A stretch of DNA of 64,000 bases. Source: CAISKJ01 sp046351555. Lineage in GTDB: Bacteria; Myxococcota_A; Polyangia; Polyangiales; Ga0077539. Shown here one piece after another: positions 16,118 to 26,501 of the stretch. How positions within the stretch are numbered: the first letter of the stretch is position 1; every line of letters starts with the position of its first letter. Under the pieces are notes generated by a model, which was not told where the DNA came from, made no database searches, and worked only from the letters and a program-made list of their open reading frames with translations. The translations under genes were made by a program, and so were the position numbers. The stretch covers positions 1 to 64,000 of the forward strand of contig JAXLYI010000024.1 of the NCBI GenBank assembly GCA_046351555.1, given 5' to 3'.

Positions 16118-17194
16118 ATGATTCCCTTGAACGCCCGGATCGAAGCGCTGGTGAAGCAGGTCGAGAAGGTCCGCTGGCTCTCGCCGGAGGCCGGGGAGGG
16201 CGAGCTGTCGCCGGCCCTGCGCTCGCGCATCGAGGCGCGGGTGGTGGCCTTCGGCGAGGCCCTGCGCGCCGCCGAGCCCGAGCTCGACGCGCCCACCTGC
16301 CGCATCGTGCGCTGCGCGGAGGAGCTCTGCGCGGCCTTCCTCACGGCCTGGGCGGGGGCGGCCGACCGGCGGGACTCGTGGCGCTTCCAGGAGGTGCTCC
16401 GCGCCGCCAACGCCGCCCGCTGGATGGAGTCCGACGAGGACATCCGCGACTGGCGCGAGGCCCTCGACGCCGCCCTCGCCGCGTCGATCGAGCGCTCCGA
16501 CGCGCTGCGCATGGGCGCGCCCGTGGCCGACCCGCCCTTCGTCCGCATCGCGCGCAGCGAGCTCGCGTGGCTCGCCCGCGAGGACGACGTGCCGTCCCCG
16601 TGGGGCCCCCTGCTCGACCTGTGGATGATGGGCGCGTGGCCCGTCTGGCTGCCCGGCGGCGAGGTGATGGTCTACGTCCCGGTGCGCCGTGGGGGCGCCG
16701 TCGCGTGGGCCCCCGACTCGCCCACCTACCTGGAGCTCCCGGCCGTCGCGGGCGAGCTGATGGTCCCCTACAAGATGGAGTGGAGCGACTGGCGCTTCCG
16801 CCAGAAGGACGCGCTCGTCACGCTGCCGCGCTACCGCGTGGCCGCCGCGGGGGAGGACCTCCTCGCGGTCTTCGACGGCGACACCATCCACCCGTACGTC
16901 TTCCCGCTGCGGAAGGACGAGGTCATCGTCGGGCGCACGGCCGACAACGCGATCGTGATCCCCAAGGGCAACGTCTCGCGCCACCACTGCGCCGTCCTCC
17001 GCTCCGAGGGCCGGTGGTTCGTCGGCGACATGAACAGCGCCGCCGGCACGCTGCGCAACGGCCGCCCGGTGGGCGAGCCCGAGCTCCTCGAGCCCGGCGA
17101 CCGGATCACCTTCTGCAACCTCACGCTCCGGGTGCTCCAGCCCGGCGAGGTGGCCACCGTGGCGGGCCCGCTGGTCGACGAACCCGCGGGGTGA
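16118..17194 (+). CDS. FHA-domain protein
   Basis: A 358-residue cytoplasmic protein. Residues 1-265 are helical and Trp-rich with no recognised domain. A FHA domain occupies about 260-345, with the phosphothreonine-binding residues in VIVGRTADNAIVIPKGNVSRHHCAVL and the loop GTLRNGRPVGE. FHA domains bind phosphothreonine peptides, so it is probably a partner of a Ser/Thr kinase. A GGAGG lies immediately before the ATG. No kinase gene is adjacent; the nearest are at 45.6-52.6 kb. Confidence 0.82.
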   Translation: MIPLNARIEALVKQVEKVRWLSPEAGEGELSPALRSRIEARVVAFGEALRAAEPELDAPTCRIVRCAEELCAAFLTAWAGAADRRDSWRFQEVLRAANAARWMESDEDIRDWREALDAALAASIERSDALRMGAPVADPPFVRIARSELAWLAREDDVPSPWGPLLDLWMMGAWPVWLPGGEVMVYVPVRRGGAVAWAPDSPTYLELPAVAGELMVPYKMEWSDWRFRQKDALVTLPRYRVAAAGEDLLAVFDGDTIHPYVFPLRKDEVIVGRTADNAIVIPKGNVSRHHCAVLRSEGRWFVGDMNSAAGTLRNGRPVGEPELLEPGDRITFCNLTLRVLQPGEVATVAGPLVDEPAG

Positions 17195-17242
17195 AGGTCG
17201 GGGGTTGACGGCGGCCGCGGCCCTGGCGTACGCGCCGGGGCC

Positions 17243-18103
<861 letters not shown>

Positions 18104-18115
18104 GACGGTGACGCG

Positions 18116-18907
18116 ATGACGACGACGTACGAGAGCATCCTGGTGGCGGTGGAGGGCGCGGTCGCGACGCTCACCGTCAACCGCCCCGACAAGCTCAACG
18201 CCATCAACGGCCAGGTGCTCGACGACCTCACCGCCGCCGTCCGCGCGCTCGGCGCGCAGGGCGTCCGCGCGGCGGTGCTCACCGGCGCGGGCGAGAAGGC
18301 CTTCGTGGCCGGCGCCGACATCGGCGCGATGGCCCCGATGAACCCCGAGCAGGCCACCGCGTTCGCGCGCAAGGGCCACGCGCTCGGCGACGCGATGGTC
18401 GAGGCGCCCTTCCCGATCATCGCGGCGGTCAACGGCTTCGCGCTCGGCGGCGGCACCGAGCTCGCGCTCGCGTGCGACCTCATCTACGCGAGCGAGAAGG
18501 CGAAGTTCGGCCAGCCCGAGGTGGGGCTCGGGGTGATCCCGGGCTTCGGCGGCACGCAGCGCCTCGCGCGCCGCGTGGGCGTCGGCAAGGCCCGCGAGCT
18601 CGTGCTCATCGGGCACACGATCGACGCGGCGGAGGCGCTCGCCATCGGCCTCGCCGACCGCGTGTTCGCGCCCGACGCGCTCCTCACAGAGGCCCGCGCC
18701 GCGGCCGAGAAGATCGCCAAGAACGCCCCCCTCGCCGTCGCCCACGCCCGGCGCGCGCTCCACGTCGGCGAGAACCTCCCGCTCGCCGTCGCGAAGGAGC
18801 TCGAGATCCAGGCCTTCGGGCTGTGCTTCGCCACCGACGACCAGAAGTCGGGGATGAAGACGTTCCTCGAAAACCCCAGGGCCCCGCGCACCTTCGTGGG
18901 GCGGTGA
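18116..18907 (+). CDS. Enoyl-CoA hydratase (crotonase)
   Basis: It hydrates trans-2-enoyl-CoA to 3-hydroxyacyl-CoA, supplying the substrate of the dehydrogenase just upstream. Its 263 residues show the crotonase fold: oxyanion-hole segments KAFVAGADIGAM and NGFALGGGTELALACDL, and the two catalytic glutamates, one in GGGTELA and one in QPEVGLGVIPGFGGTQRL. The C-terminal ALEIQAFGLCFATDD-like region is complete. Start ATG at 18116. Confidence 0.93.
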   Translation: MTTTYESILVAVEGAVATLTVNRPDKLNAINGQVLDDLTAAVRALGAQGVRAAVLTGAGEKAFVAGADIGAMAPMNPEQATAFARKGHALGDAMVEAPFPIIAAVNGFALGGGTELALACDLIYASEKAKFGQPEVGLGVIPGFGGTQRLARRVGVGKARELVLIGHTIDAAEALAIGLADRVFAPDALLTEARAAAEKIAKNAPLAVAHARRALHVGENLPLAVAKELEIQAFGLCFATDDQKSGMKTFLENPRAPRTFVGR

Positions 18908-18915
18908 GAATTTGT

Positions 18916-18944
18916 TTGACTCGTGACGCGGGCTGACGTACCTA
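18916..18944 (+). promoter_or_regulatory. Promoter of tRNA-Asp
   Basis: A -35 box TTGACT (18916-18921) and a -10 box TACCTA (18939-18944) are separated by exactly 17 bp. Transcription would begin near 18951, about 30 bp before the mature tRNA. Confidence 0.7.
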
Positions 18945-18980
18945 CCGGCTCCCTCGCGGGACGGAGTCGATCGTCCCGGT

Positions 18981-19054
<74 letters not shown>

Positions 19055-19065
19055 CAGAAGAGAGA

Positions 19066-19098
19066 CCCCGCGCCGTCGCAAGATGGCGCGGGGTTTTT
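19066..19098 (+). terminator. Rho-independent terminator after tRNA-Asp
   Basis: The hairpin CCCCGCGCC (19066-19074) with GGCGCGGGG (19085-19093) has a 10-nt loop and is followed by TTTTT (19094-19098). On the minus strand the same hairpin is followed by a weaker pyrimidine tract, so it may also stop tRNA-Sec transcripts. Confidence 0.9.
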
Positions 19099-19156
19099 CG
19101 TTTGGGCCCCGAACGATCCGCGCGCGGACGGGGAGAAGCAACGGAGGGGCGCGAGA

Positions 19157-19253
19157 CGGAAGCACAGAGGAATCGAACCTCCCGCGCGGCGCAGAGGCGC
19201 CGACGCCACTGATTTTGAAGACCAGGCCCGTCACCAGAGCGGGAAGTGCTTCC
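19157..19253 (-). tRNA. selC: Selenocysteine tRNA (tRNA-Sec, anticodon TCA)
   Basis: On the minus strand an 8-bp acceptor stem GGAAGCAC (19246-19253) pairs with GTGCTTCC (19158-19165), discriminator G at 19157. The anticodon arm CTGGT-CTTCAAA-ATCAG carries TCA, which reads UGA. A long extra arm (GGCGTCGGCGCC... region) and a T arm with GGTTCGATTCC complete a 97-nt molecule. The 8-bp acceptor and long variable arm are specific to SelC. CCA is not encoded. It faces tRNA-Asp. Its presence implies SelA, SelB and at least one selenoprotein elsewhere in the genome; no selenoprotein is evident in this window. Confidence 0.95.
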
Positions 19254-19322
19254 GCCGCGCACCCTACCACCACTCCCCGCGAAGTTGCCTCCCTCTTCGC
19301 GCGCGTCGTACGACGTCGCGCC

Positions 19323-20978
19323 GTGGGGCCGCCCGCCACCCGCCACCGCCCGCCTCTCGTCGCCGCCGCGCTCTCCGCCGTCGCGCTCGCCACCTGCAAG
19401 CCCGCCGAGCCGCCGCGCAGCGCCGCCAACGTCGCGCCGCCCGCGCCGGTGCGCCGCTTCCGCACGCCCCGCGTCGGCTGCGAGGCGCCCGCGCCCCCCG
19501 CCATCACCGCGGGCTGGGCCCTGGAGGGCTGGCCCGCGGTGCCGCGCTTCCTCTCGGTGGAGGCCGAAGGGGCCGTGCTCTACGCGACCACCACCGCCAC
19601 CGTGTGCCGCAGCGTCGACGGCGGGCGGCGCTGGGAGCCGCTGCTCATCGACCTCGACGCGCCCTCGCTCATCGCCGTCGAGGGCGCGCGCATCGTGCTG
19701 CGCGCCGAGGAGGCCTTCGAGGGGAGCGAGACGGTCGACACGGTGTGGTGGGTCACCGACGACGCGGGGACCCACTGGCAGCGCCACGCGCGGCCGCCCG
19801 AGGTGGGGCAGGGGCGCATCGCGCGCATCGCCATCCACGCGCGCGACGTCGAGGGCGAGTACGCCGCCGTCTCCTGCGGCGACGCCTACTACGCCGTCGT
19901 CCCCTCGGTGCGCGGGCGCGTGCCCGTCGCGCTCCGCAGCGAGACCGGCGGCGTCACCTGGAGCCGCATGACGCTGCCGCGCGCGCTGCGCCAGCCGGGC
20001 GTCACCTTCCGCTGCGTCGGCCACGACGCCGTCGTGCTCGAGCGCGGCGGGGCCGTCCCCCTCGTCACCGCCTTCAGCCGCGACCGCGGGGCGCACTGGG
20101 AGTCGGTGGTTCGGATGCCCGCCGCCGCGCGCGCGGCCGATGCGGACGGCGCCGGCGACGAGTCCGACCTGCCCTCCAGCGGCTGCGCGCCGCTCGCGGG
20201 GCGCGGGGTGTTCTGCGAGGTGCGCGGGCAGGCGTGGGCCTCGTCCGACCGCGGGCGCCGGTGGTACCGCGCCAACTCGCCCGTCGGGGGGAGGGCGGTG
20301 CCGATGCACGGGGAGTTCCTGCTCGGCGTCGGCGGCGGCATCGCGCGGAGCACGGACGCGGGGCGCCAGTGGGAGATGGTCACGGTCGCGCCGGGCCGCG
20401 CCAACCTCGGCTTCCGCGGCGGCGTCGTGTCGTCGGAGTCCTACTGGATCGCCGGCACCGCGATGTGGTGGACGGACGACGGCGGGCAGCGCTGGACGGC
20501 CTCGCAGCTCCCCTTCGAACTCGTCGCCGTGCTCAGCCGCGACCGCTGGATCGGCCTCCGCCCCGACGCCGCCTCCGACGGCTGCGGCGTCGCGATGGTC
20601 ACCACCACCCGCGGCCAGCTCTGGCGCCCTGCGCTCACCGTCCCCGTGCGGCGCGTGGTCGAGCGCGCGGGCGAGCTGCGCGCGTGGGCCTGCGGGGGCG
20701 CCGCGCGGATGTTCGTCAGCGGCGACGGCTTCCGGTGGCGCGTCGCGCGGCCCGAGCCCGAGCCCGAAGAGGAGACCGACGAGCCCACGGCCGCCGCCCT
20801 CGACGGCGCGCGCGTCGAGCTCCGCGACGGCGCCCTCCACGCGTCGGGGCCGGGCGGTCCCGACGAGGTGGTCGCCGCGTCGTGGCCGCGCGACATCGCC
20901 CCGGTGGCCGTGGCCTCGGGCGAGGGGAGGGCGCGCGTGGTGGTCTTCGGCAACGGGACCGTGCTGCGACGGCCCTGA
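19323..20978 (+). CDS. Lipoprotein with Asp-box (BNR) repeat beta-propeller
   Basis: From a GTG at 19323 the product has 551 residues: a lipoprotein signal (RHRPPLVAAALSAVALATC) and then a propeller built from at least eight Asp-box repeats of the form S/T-x-D-x-G-x-x-W, for example SVDGGRRW, TDDAGTHW, SETGGVTW, SRDRGAHW, SSDRGRRW, STDAGRQW and TDDGGQRW. Such propellers occur in sialidase-like and photosystem-assembly-like proteins; no sialidase catalytic residues are evident, so a binding or structural role is more likely. The frame is open back into the tRNA genes, but that part cannot be coding. Confidence 0.8.
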   Translation: MGPPATRHRPPLVAAALSAVALATCKPAEPPRSAANVAPPAPVRRFRTPRVGCEAPAPPAITAGWALEGWPAVPRFLSVEAEGAVLYATTTATVCRSVDGGRRWEPLLIDLDAPSLIAVEGARIVLRAEEAFEGSETVDTVWWVTDDAGTHWQRHARPPEVGQGRIARIAIHARDVEGEYAAVSCGDAYYAVVPSVRGRVPVALRSETGGVTWSRMTLPRALRQPGVTFRCVGHDAVVLERGGAVPLVTAFSRDRGAHWESVVRMPAAARAADADGAGDESDLPSSGCAPLAGRGVFCEVRGQAWASSDRGRRWYRANSPVGGRAVPMHGEFLLGVGGGIARSTDAGRQWEMVTVAPGRANLGFRGGVVSSESYWIAGTAMWWTDDGGQRWTASQLPFELVAVLSRDRWIGLRPDAASDGCGVAMVTTTRGQLWRPALTVPVRRVVERAGELRAWACGGAARMFVSGDGFRWRVARPEPEPEEETDEPTAAALDGARVELRDGALHASGPGGPDEVVAASWPRDIAPVAVASGEGRARVVVFGNGTVLRRP

Positions 20979-20985
20979 GCGGGCG

Positions 20986-22905
20986 CTACTGCGCGGCGGC
21001 CGTGACGGCCTGCTGGAGCAGCGTGGTGAGGCGGCGGGCGAAGCGCTGCGGGTCCTCGATCGGCGTCCCCTCGGTGAGCAGCGCCTGCTCGTAGAGCACC
21101 TCGATCCACTCGCCGACCTGCGGCGACGCGGGGTCGCGCTCGGCCACGGTGTGCAGCGCGGCGATCAGCGGGTGCGTGGGGTTCACCTCGAGGATGCGCT
21201 GCGAGGGCGGCACCTCCTTGCCGTGGGCGCGGAGCACGCGCTCGAGCGTCGGGGTGATGCCGCCCGGGGGCACCACGAGGCACGCGGGGGAGTCGGTGAG
21301 CCGGTCGGACGCGCGGACCTCCTTCACGCGCTCGCCGAGGATCGACTTCGCGCGGTCGAAGAGGCCCTTGAGCGCGCCGGTCTTCTCCTCGCGCTCCTTC
21401 TTCTCCTCCTCGGTGGCGTCGACCTTGAGGTTGGCGTCCTGCACCGACACCAGCTTCTTGCCCTGGAACTCCCGCAGCCCCTCGACCGCCCACGTGTCGA
21501 TGAGGTCGGTCATCAGGAGCACCTCGTAGCCCTTCTTGCGCACGGACTCGAGGTGCGGCGAGTCGGCCACCGCGCGGCGCGTCTCGCCGATCGCGTAGTA
21601 GATCGCCTCCTGCCCCTCGGGCATCCGCTCGACGTACTCCGCCAGCGACGTGAGCCCCTCGCCCCGCGTGCTGTCGTAGCGCAGGAGCTTCGCCACCCGG
21701 TCCTTGAACTCGCCGTCCGTCGTGCCCGTGCGCCAGTCGAGGTGGAGCGCCTCCTTGAGGATCCGCCCGTAGTGGCCCCAGAACTTCAGGTAGTCGTCGG
21801 GGCGCTTGTTCGCGAGGTCGTCGAGCATGTCGATCGAGCGCTTCGCCACCTGCTTGCGGATCGCCCGGACCACGCCCGAGTCCTGCAGCGTCTCGCGCGA
21901 GACGTTGAGCGGCAGGTCGTCGGAGTCGAGCACGCCGCGCACGAAGCGGAGCCACGAGGGGACGATCGCCTCGCAGTTGTCCATGATGAACACCCGCCGC
22001 ACGAAGAGCTGCACGCCGCGCCGCGCCTCGCCGGGCTGCGCGTCGAGGTCGAAGGGCGGCTGCGTCGGCACGTAGAGCAGCCCGACGAACTCCTGCGTCC
22101 CCTCGACGTGGAAGTGCGTCCACGTCATCGGGTCGTCGTAGGCGTGGGCGACGTGGCGGTAGAACTCCGCGTACTGCTCCTCGGTGATCTCCCCCTTCGG
22201 CCGGCGCCAGAGCGCGCTGGCCTTGTTGGCCGTCTCCCACTCGCCGTTGTCGTCCTTCACCCGGATGGGGTGGCCGACGAAGTCCGAGTACTTCGTGATC
22301 AGCTCCTTCAGGCGCCAGCGCTCGGCGAACTCCTTCTGGTCCTCGCGCAGGTGGAGCGTGATCGTCGTGCCGCGCGCGGCCTTCTCCGCGGGCGCGACGG
22401 TGAAGGTGTCCCGCGCGTCGGAGGCCCAGCGCCATGCGTCCGTGTGGCCCGCGGCGCGCGACACCACCTCGACCCGGTCGGCCACCAGCCACGCGGAGTA
22501 GAAGCCCACCCCGAACTGCCCGATGAGGTTGAGGTCGGCGCCGGCCTGCTTCTCCTTCAGGGCCTCGAAGAAGCGCTTCGTGCCCGAGTGGGCGATGGTG
22601 CCGAGGTTCTCCACCAGCTCGTCGTGCGTCATGCCGACGCCGGTGTCCTCGACGGTCACCGTGTGGGCGTCGCGGTCGCAGGTGATCCGCACCTCCATCG
22701 TCGGGTCGTCGCCCATCAGCCCGGTGTCGGTCTGCGAGCGGAAGCGCAGCTTGTCGAGCGCGTCGGAGGCGTTCGACACCAGCTCCCGGAGGAAGACCTC
22801 CTTGTGGCTGTAGAGCGAGTTGATGACGAGGTGCAGCACCTGGCTGACCTCGGCTTGAAAACGGTGCGTCTCCTGCTGTGCGGGTGCTTGCTCGTTGGTC
22901 TCCAT
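20986..22905 (-). CDS. htpG: Chaperone protein HtpG (Hsp90)
   Basis: An ATP-dependent cytosolic chaperone. The 639 residues include the GHKL ATPase N-domain with [40 protein letters not shown] and [16 protein letters not shown], the middle domain with [11 protein letters not shown], and the dimerisation domain with [10 protein letters not shown] near the end. It is full length. The ATG at 22905 follows AAGGGA. The next gene upstream is divergent across 84 bp that hold a hairpin. Its 3' end lies 7 bp from the convergent lipoprotein gene. Confidence 0.97.
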
Positions 22906-22940
22906 GTCGTCCCTTGTCCCGTGCGCGCTTCGCGCGGCGC

Positions 22941-22977
22941 CCCCCTGTAACCATCGCCCCCGATGGGGTAAAGGGGG
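22941..22977. promoter_or_regulatory. Inverted repeat between htpG and the cytochrome gene
   Basis: CCCCCT (22941-22946) pairs with AGGGGG (22972-22977), and inside it ACCATC (22950-22955) pairs with GATGG (22962-22966). It lies 12 bp before the cytochrome ATG and about 36 bp before htpG. It could be an operator or a structure in the cytochrome leader. It does not resemble CIRCE. Confidence 0.35.
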
Positions 22978-22989
22978 TTCAGCACCCCC

Positions 22990-24654
22990 ATGGCCCGCAC
23001 CGCCCTTCCCTTCTTCGCCGCGCTGCTCACGCCCGCCCTCGGCTTCGCCCAGCCCCTCGGCACCCAGCCCGGCACCCTGGTGAACCCGCTCTCGCCCGCC
23101 GAGCGCTGCTCCGAGTGCCACGCCGGCGGCACCACCGCGTCGGGCGAGCGCTACATGGCCGCCGACGCCTGGGGCGCCTCGATGATGGCCAACGCCTCGC
23201 GCGATCCGCTCTTCCTCGCCACCCTCACCGTCGCCGAGCAGGACGCGCCGGGCGTCGGCACCGTCTGCCTCCGCTGCCACACCCCGAGCGGCTTCACCGG
23301 CGGCCGCGCCACCCCGGGCCTCGGCACGCGCCTCGACGGCCTCGAGGGCGACCTCGACGGCGTCCACTGCGACACCTGCCACCGCAGCGTCATCCCGGCG
23401 GGCGTCGCGAGCGCGCCCCACCTCGCCAACGCGCAGATCTACTACTCCGACGCGCCCGAGGGCTCCATCGCCCCGCGCTTCGGCCCGCGCGACAACCCCG
23501 TCACCTCGCCGCGCCACCCCTCGATGGGCTCCGCCTTCATCCGCGATTCGCGGCTCTGCGGGCAGTGCCACAACATCGACCACCCGACCAACCACCGCCT
23601 CGGCGCCGACGGCCGCGACACGGGCGTCGCCTTCCCGCTGCAGAGCACCTACACCGAGTGGGCCCAGTCGGACTTCGCCCGCCGCGCGCAGCCAGAAACC
23701 TGCGCCACCTGCCACATGCCCGCCATCCCCGGCGCCGCGCTGCCGTCGACCCGCATCCCCGACGCGCCGCTGCGTGAGGGCCAGCGCCGCCACGACTTCC
23801 TCGGCGCCAACGAGTGGGGCATGGCGATGCTCGAGGCCGCGTACCCCGGCGAGCGCGACGAGGAGTACCGCGCGATGCGGACGCGCATCCAGACGTACCT
23901 CCGCACCTCCGCGCGGGTCGAGCTGCTCTCGCCGCCCGCCACGGGGGCCGCGGGGAGCACCGCGCGCGTTCGCGTGAAGGTGACCAACCTGTCGGGCCAC
24001 AAGCTCCCGACGGGCTACGAAGACGCGCGGCTCATGTGGCTCCAGGTTCAGGTGGGGGGCACGGTGGTGTCGGGCGCCTTCGTCGACGACGAGCTCGTCG
24101 AAGACCGGCAGGCGCGCGTCTACCGCTTCCAGGCCGGGCGCTACGAGGGCGGGCGGGCGACGCCGTCGGACTTCGTCGCGCGGCACAACACCGTCATCGA
24201 GGACACCCGCATCCCGCCGCTCGGGATGCGCGCGGACGCCCGCACGCAGCCCGTCGGCCGCGACTACTCGGGCGGCGAAGGCGGCGCGCTGCGCAACTAC
24301 GACGAGGCGAGCTTCGACGTGACGCTCCCCGCGCAGCCGGGCCCGGTGCCCGTCACCGTTCGGCTGATGTACCGCTCGACCACGAAGCACTACGTCGAGG
24401 CCATCGCCGGCGCCAACCGCACCGACATGCGCGGCCGCGAGCTCCTCCGCGTGTGGAACGCCTCGGGCCGCGCGGCGCCGTTCTCGGTGGCGGAGGCGAC
24501 GGCGATGGTGACGGTGACCCCCGCGGTCGCGCCCGAGCCCGAGGGCGGCTGCTCGACGCGCCCCACGTTCACCGGGCGCGCGGGCATCGTGGGCTTCGCG
24601 GGCCTCGCGCTGGTGGTGGGCGCGGCGGCGCGCCGTCGTCGCCGCCGCGCGTAA
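22990..24654 (+). CDS. Secreted five-haem c-type cytochrome with MYXO-CTERM tail
   Basis: A 554-residue exported protein. A signal peptide (MARTALPFFAALLTPALGFA) is followed by five CxxCH haem-binding motifs: CSECH (40-44), CLRCH, CDTCH, CGQCH and CATCH, the layout of cytochrome c554/NapC-NrfB-like electron carriers. A beta-sandwich segment follows (VRVKVTNLSGHKLPTGYEDARLMWL). The last 36 residues, with a GGCS motif, a hydrophobic helix and a run of six Arg, match the MYXO-CTERM sorting signal found in Myxococcota. It is probably surface-anchored and used in extracellular or periplasmic electron transfer. Confidence 0.9.
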   Translation: MARTALPFFAALLTPALGFAQPLGTQPGTLVNPLSPAERCSECHAGGTTASGERYMAADAWGASMMANASRDPLFLATLTVAEQDAPGVGTVCLRCHTPSGFTGGRATPGLGTRLDGLEGDLDGVHCDTCHRSVIPAGVASAPHLANAQIYYSDAPEGSIAPRFGPRDNPVTSPRHPSMGSAFIRDSRLCGQCHNIDHPTNHRLGADGRDTGVAFPLQSTYTEWAQSDFARRAQPETCATCHMPAIPGAALPSTRIPDAPLREGQRRHDFLGANEWGMAMLEAAYPGERDEEYRAMRTRIQTYLRTSARVELLSPPATGAAGSTARVRVKVTNLSGHKLPTGYEDARLMWLQVQVGGTVVSGAFVDDELVEDRQARVYRFQAGRYEGGRATPSDFVARHNTVIEDTRIPPLGMRADARTQPVGRDYSGGEGGALRNYDEASFDVTLPAQPGPVPVTVRLMYRSTTKHYVEAIAGANRTDMRGRELLRVWNASGRAAPFSVAEATAMVTVTPAVAPEPEGGCSTRPTFTGRAGIVGFAGLALVVGAAARRRRRRA

Positions 24655-24665
24655 CGAACCCTCCG

Positions 24666-26501
24666 TCAGCGCCCGCGGCCGCGGGCCACGTACATCTGCG
24701 GGCGGCCCGTGCGGGTGTCGCTCCAGGTGGCCCAGAGGTCGCCGGCGGCGGTGATCCAGAGGCCGTTGTAGTCGCCGTGCCAGCGGGAAGGATCGCGGCC
24801 CGAGGTGAAGGTGTAGGGCATGTCGTTCACCTGCTCGTTGGCGGCGCAGCGCACCGCCGGGTCGGCGGGGCAGCGGGCGTAGGCCACGGCGCCGTCGCCG
24901 AAGCGGTTCTCCATCCAGATGACGTGGACGTCGTGGGAGGTGCGGTCGACCACCATCGAGGGGAAGTGGTGCGAGGCGCAGCGCTCGGGGTCGTCGTTGA
25001 CCTGGCGGTGCGTCCAGGTGGCGCCGTTGTCGGTGCTGGTCGCGAGGATGATGTCCCACGCGCCGGTCGCGTCGCCCGAGACGTAGGCGACGTGGACGGT
25101 GCCGCCGTCCATCGCGACGGGGGCCTGCACGTACACCGGCGCGTCGTCGCGGCGCGACACGATGCGCAGCGACTCCATCGTGCGGAAGCCGTCGACCGAG
25201 CGGCGGAAGTACACCCGGTTGTCCGTCGAGCCGAAGCGCACCGCGCCGTCCGAGCCCGCGGCCATCCCGACGGACAGCCCGATCCAGGTCGCGCCCACCA
25301 CCCCGGGGCCCCCCGTCGCGAACTGAACGAGGTTGGGCTGCGTCGCGGTGGTGCCGACCACGCCCGCGCGGCCCGCGACGATGGGTGTGGCCCACGTCAT
25401 CCCCGCGTCGTCCGAGCGCTGGATCACGAGGTCGGCGGCGTTGTTGGTGCCGCGCAGGTACCCGATGTAGAGCGAGTCGACCGTCCCCGTCATCGCGGGC
25501 CCGGAGACCAGCCACGGCTTGTCGCAGATGCCGCCGGCGGGGCAGTAGTTGGTGGGCTCCACCTGGCGCGGCGTCGCCCAGGTGCGGCCCGCGTCGGTGC
25601 TCTCGGTGATGCGAACCGTCGAGCGCTGCACCTGGCCGGCGCCGTTGCGCTGGAGGCCGATGAACGTCATGCGCAGCACGCCGTCGCGGCCGTACTCGAG
25701 CACCGGGTCGCTGGCCGAGCCGAGCGGGTCGTTGACGCTGCCGTAGCCGTCGAAGCTCATCCCGCCGTTGCCGCTCAGCGACACGCCCATGTACGAGGTG
25801 CCGCCGCCCGAGGCGATGTACGAGCTGGCGACGTTGCCGTTCATCGGGTGGACGGTGATGTTGCCCTCGGCGTTGACCACGGTGTCGCGGCGCCCGGCCG
25901 ACACCGAGAAGTTGGCGCCGGTGAAGGTGCGGCGCGCGAGCGCGGGCGCGGGGTGGTCGCCGGTGGTCCCCTCGGTGAAGCACGCGGTGCCGTCGGGGCG
26001 GCGGCCGACGGGCGCGTCGTTGACGTTGCACACGCGCTGCCCCATCGCCGCGCCGATCGTGCAGACGTAGCCGTCCTCGGCGCGGCAGTCGTCGTTGGAG
26101 GTGCAGCGCCGCAGGCACACCGGGAAGCCCTGGAGCGGCGTGCAGAGCGCGTCGGCCGGGCACCGCGCGCCGCCGAGGCACGTCTGCACGCAGTAGCCGT
26201 TGCGGTACCCGATGCGGGCGGTGAGGCAGATCTGGCCCTGGCGGCAGGTGCCCTGGCCGAACATCTCGTCGCTCTCGCACGCGTCGCCGATGCCGCTCGC
26301 CGCCGGGGGCATGTCGGGCGGCGGGGCGACGTCCTTCGGCGCGGGCTCGTCGGGCGCGACGTCGTCCGCGACGTCGGGCGCGTCGGGCGCGACGTCGGGG
26401 CGCGCGGCGTCCTGCGTGGCGGTCTGCGTGGAGGGGCAGGCGCCGAGGGCGGCGAAGAGGAGCGCGGCGCGGATCGGGCGGGGCGGAAGCATGGTGTTCA
26501 T
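24666..26501 (-). CDS. Large Cys-rich lipoprotein with sialidase-like propeller
   Basis: A 611-residue lipoprotein: the signal ends in LGAC, followed by an Asp/Pro/Ala linker, a Cys-rich domain of about 100 residues (GDACESDEMFGQGTCRQGQICL, CTPLQGFPVCLRRCTSNDDC) and a C-terminal propeller with Asp-box repeats such as STDAGRTW, SDDAGMTW and STDNGATW and a final WSDTRTGRPQMY. This matches exo-alpha-sialidase-like surface proteins of myxobacteria, without clear catalytic residues. The ATG overlaps the stop of the upstream gene (ATGA), making it third in an operon with the creatininase-family gene. Its 3' end lies 11 bp from the convergent cytochrome gene. Confidence 0.82.
   Translation of the reverse strand: MNTMLPPRPIRAALLFAALGACPSTQTATQDAARPDVAPDAPDVADDVAPDEPAPKDVAPPPDMPPAASGIGDACESDEMFGQGTCRQGQICLTARIGYRNGYCVQTCLGGARCPADALCTPLQGFPVCLRRCTSNDDCRAEDGYVCTIGAAMGQRVCNVNDAPVGRRPDGTACFTEGTTGDHPAPALARRTFTGANFSVSAGRRDTVVNAEGNITVHPMNGNVASSYIASGGGTSYMGVSLSGNGGMSFDGYGSVNDPLGSASDPVLEYGRDGVLRMTFIGLQRNGAGQVQRSTVRITESTDAGRTWATPRQVEPTNYCPAGGICDKPWLVSGPAMTGTVDSLYIGYLRGTNNAADLVIQRSDDAGMTWATPIVAGRAGVVGTTATQPNLVQFATGGPGVVGATWIGLSVGMAAGSDGAVRFGSTDNRVYFRRSVDGFRTMESLRIVSRRDDAPVYVQAPVAMDGGTVHVAYVSGDATGAWDIILATSTDNGATWTHRQVNDDPERCASHHFPSMVVDRTSHDVHVIWMENRFGDGAVAYARCPADPAVRCAANEQVNDMPYTFTSGRDPSRWHGDYNGLWITAAGDLWATWSDTRTGRPQMYVARGRGR

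Noticed and set aside
20986..26280. A 1764-codon open frame across htpG and beyond
   Set aside because: Only the htpG part (to 22905) has natural composition; the rest lies antisense to the cytochrome gene or in another frame of the lipoprotein gene, an effect of high GC.
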